This document shows, one piece after another, positions 63,750 through 64,000 of a stretch of DNA of 64,000 nucleotides. The notes beneath the pieces are model-generated. The model was not told the origin of the DNA, did not search any database, and was given only the letters and a program-made list of their open reading frames with translations. A program made the translations under genes and the position numbers. Position 1 is the first letter of the stretch, and each line of letters starts with the position of its first letter. Source of the DNA: Paraburkholderia sp. BCC1886 (GTDB taxonomy: Bacteria > Pseudomonadota > Gammaproteobacteria > Burkholderiales > Burkholderiaceae); the NCBI RefSeq assembly GCF_900996245.1, contig NZ_CAAJGK010000074.1, positions 372,001 to 436,000 of the forward strand, written 5' to 3'.

Positions 63750-64000
63750 TTGAACGCCAATCCGAAGTTTCTTTCCGCCGACGCTCACGTCGACGAAGCC
63801 GCCGTCGCTCCGCTGCCGAACTCGCGCAAGGTCTACGTGACCGGCTCGCGCGCAGACATCCGCGTGCCGATGCGCGAAATCTCGCAGTCCGATACGCCCG
63901 ACAGTTTCGGCGGCGAAAAGAATCCGCCGGTGTACGTGTACGACACCTCGGGCCCTTACTCCGATCCGGACGCGAAGATCGACATCCGCAACGGCCTGCC
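63750..64000 (+). CDS. thiC: Phosphomethylpyrimidine synthase ThiC (5' part only)
   Basis: The first 83 codons are in the window: [55 protein letters not shown], the normal ThiC N-terminus. ThiC is a radical-SAM enzyme that makes the pyrimidine of thiamine from AIR. Start is a TTG at 63750 with AAAGGAG six bases upstream. Controlled by the riboswitch in front. Confidence 0.95.
   Translation, partial: MNANPKFLSADAHVDEAAVAPLPNSRKVYVTGSRADIRVPMREISQSDTPDSFGGEKNPPVYVYDTSGPYSDPDAKIDIRNGL

Overview
The window looks like chromosomal DNA of a Burkholderiaceae betaproteobacterium, most likely a Paraburkholderia. It is GC-rich. It carries a Burkholderia-type CDI locus in the order toxin, immunity, cdiB. 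It also has an ntrBC/glnA nitrogen cluster under a sigma-54/NtrC-type promoter, Burkholderia-style housekeeping genes (xth, S9 peptidase, rhodanese, argA, hrpA, yggX, fadH, rnk, thiC) and 12-13 bp intergenic minisatellites. The species assignment is inference from gene content; no search was run.

Layout. 1-6.6 kb is an accessory island. It holds the 3' end of a CdiA/FhaB-type exoprotein with a small membrane ORF behind it, a SymE-like toxin gene, a remnant of an XRE regulator, a promoterless second CdiA C-terminal cassette with a two-helix membrane immunity candidate, and cdiB. A serine recombinase lacking its catalytic domain closes the island and runs into the 3' end of an initiator tRNA-fMet gene, the likely island boundary. 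6.6-19.7 kb is core-like: xth, an S9 oligopeptidase, ntrC-ntrB, glnA, rhodanese, a MoaB/CinA-type protein, an EI24/CysZ-type membrane protein, a sterol desaturase-type hydroxylase and a periplasmic beta-propeller. 19.7-23.1 kb holds an AT-rich stretch and a 923-aa YadA-type trimeric autotransporter.

23.2-35.2 kb: hrpA and argA diverge from a 23-bp gap centred on a palindromic -10 box. Then come yggX, a ProP-like MFS transporter, a YfcE-like phosphoesterase, a 570-bp inverted-repeat element filling an intergenic gap, a TMEM175-type channel and a flavoprotein disulfide oxidoreductase. 35.3-50.3 kb: a GAF-PAS-GGDEF-EAL protein, an SH3 protein with a Gly/Pro-rich repeat tail, an LprI-like protein, a nucleoside deaminase beside a BMP-type nucleoside-binding protein, a MocR regulator, a YdeP-like molybdoenzyme, a zinc peptidase, a prenyl-synthase-like pseudoenzyme, a FMN hydroxy-acid dehydrogenase and PbpG.

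50.4-64 kb: a BrnT/BrnA toxin-antitoxin pair with twin palindromic operators, tRNA-Leu(UAA), a DUF2569-like protein and an MFS exporter. A stress and signalling cluster follows: two response regulators, a ferritin-like protein, two DUF1328 peptides, a HisKA_3 kinase and entericidin. The window ends with a DUF4397 lipoprotein, FadH, an EamA exporter, Rnk, and a TPP riboswitch in front of the start of thiC.

The most unusual points are the in-phase 15-bp repeat that could swap CdiA toxin tips, the symmetric leaderless hrpA/argA promoter, the inverted-repeat element that supplies a start codon, and the prenyl-synthase-like protein without either Asp-rich motif.
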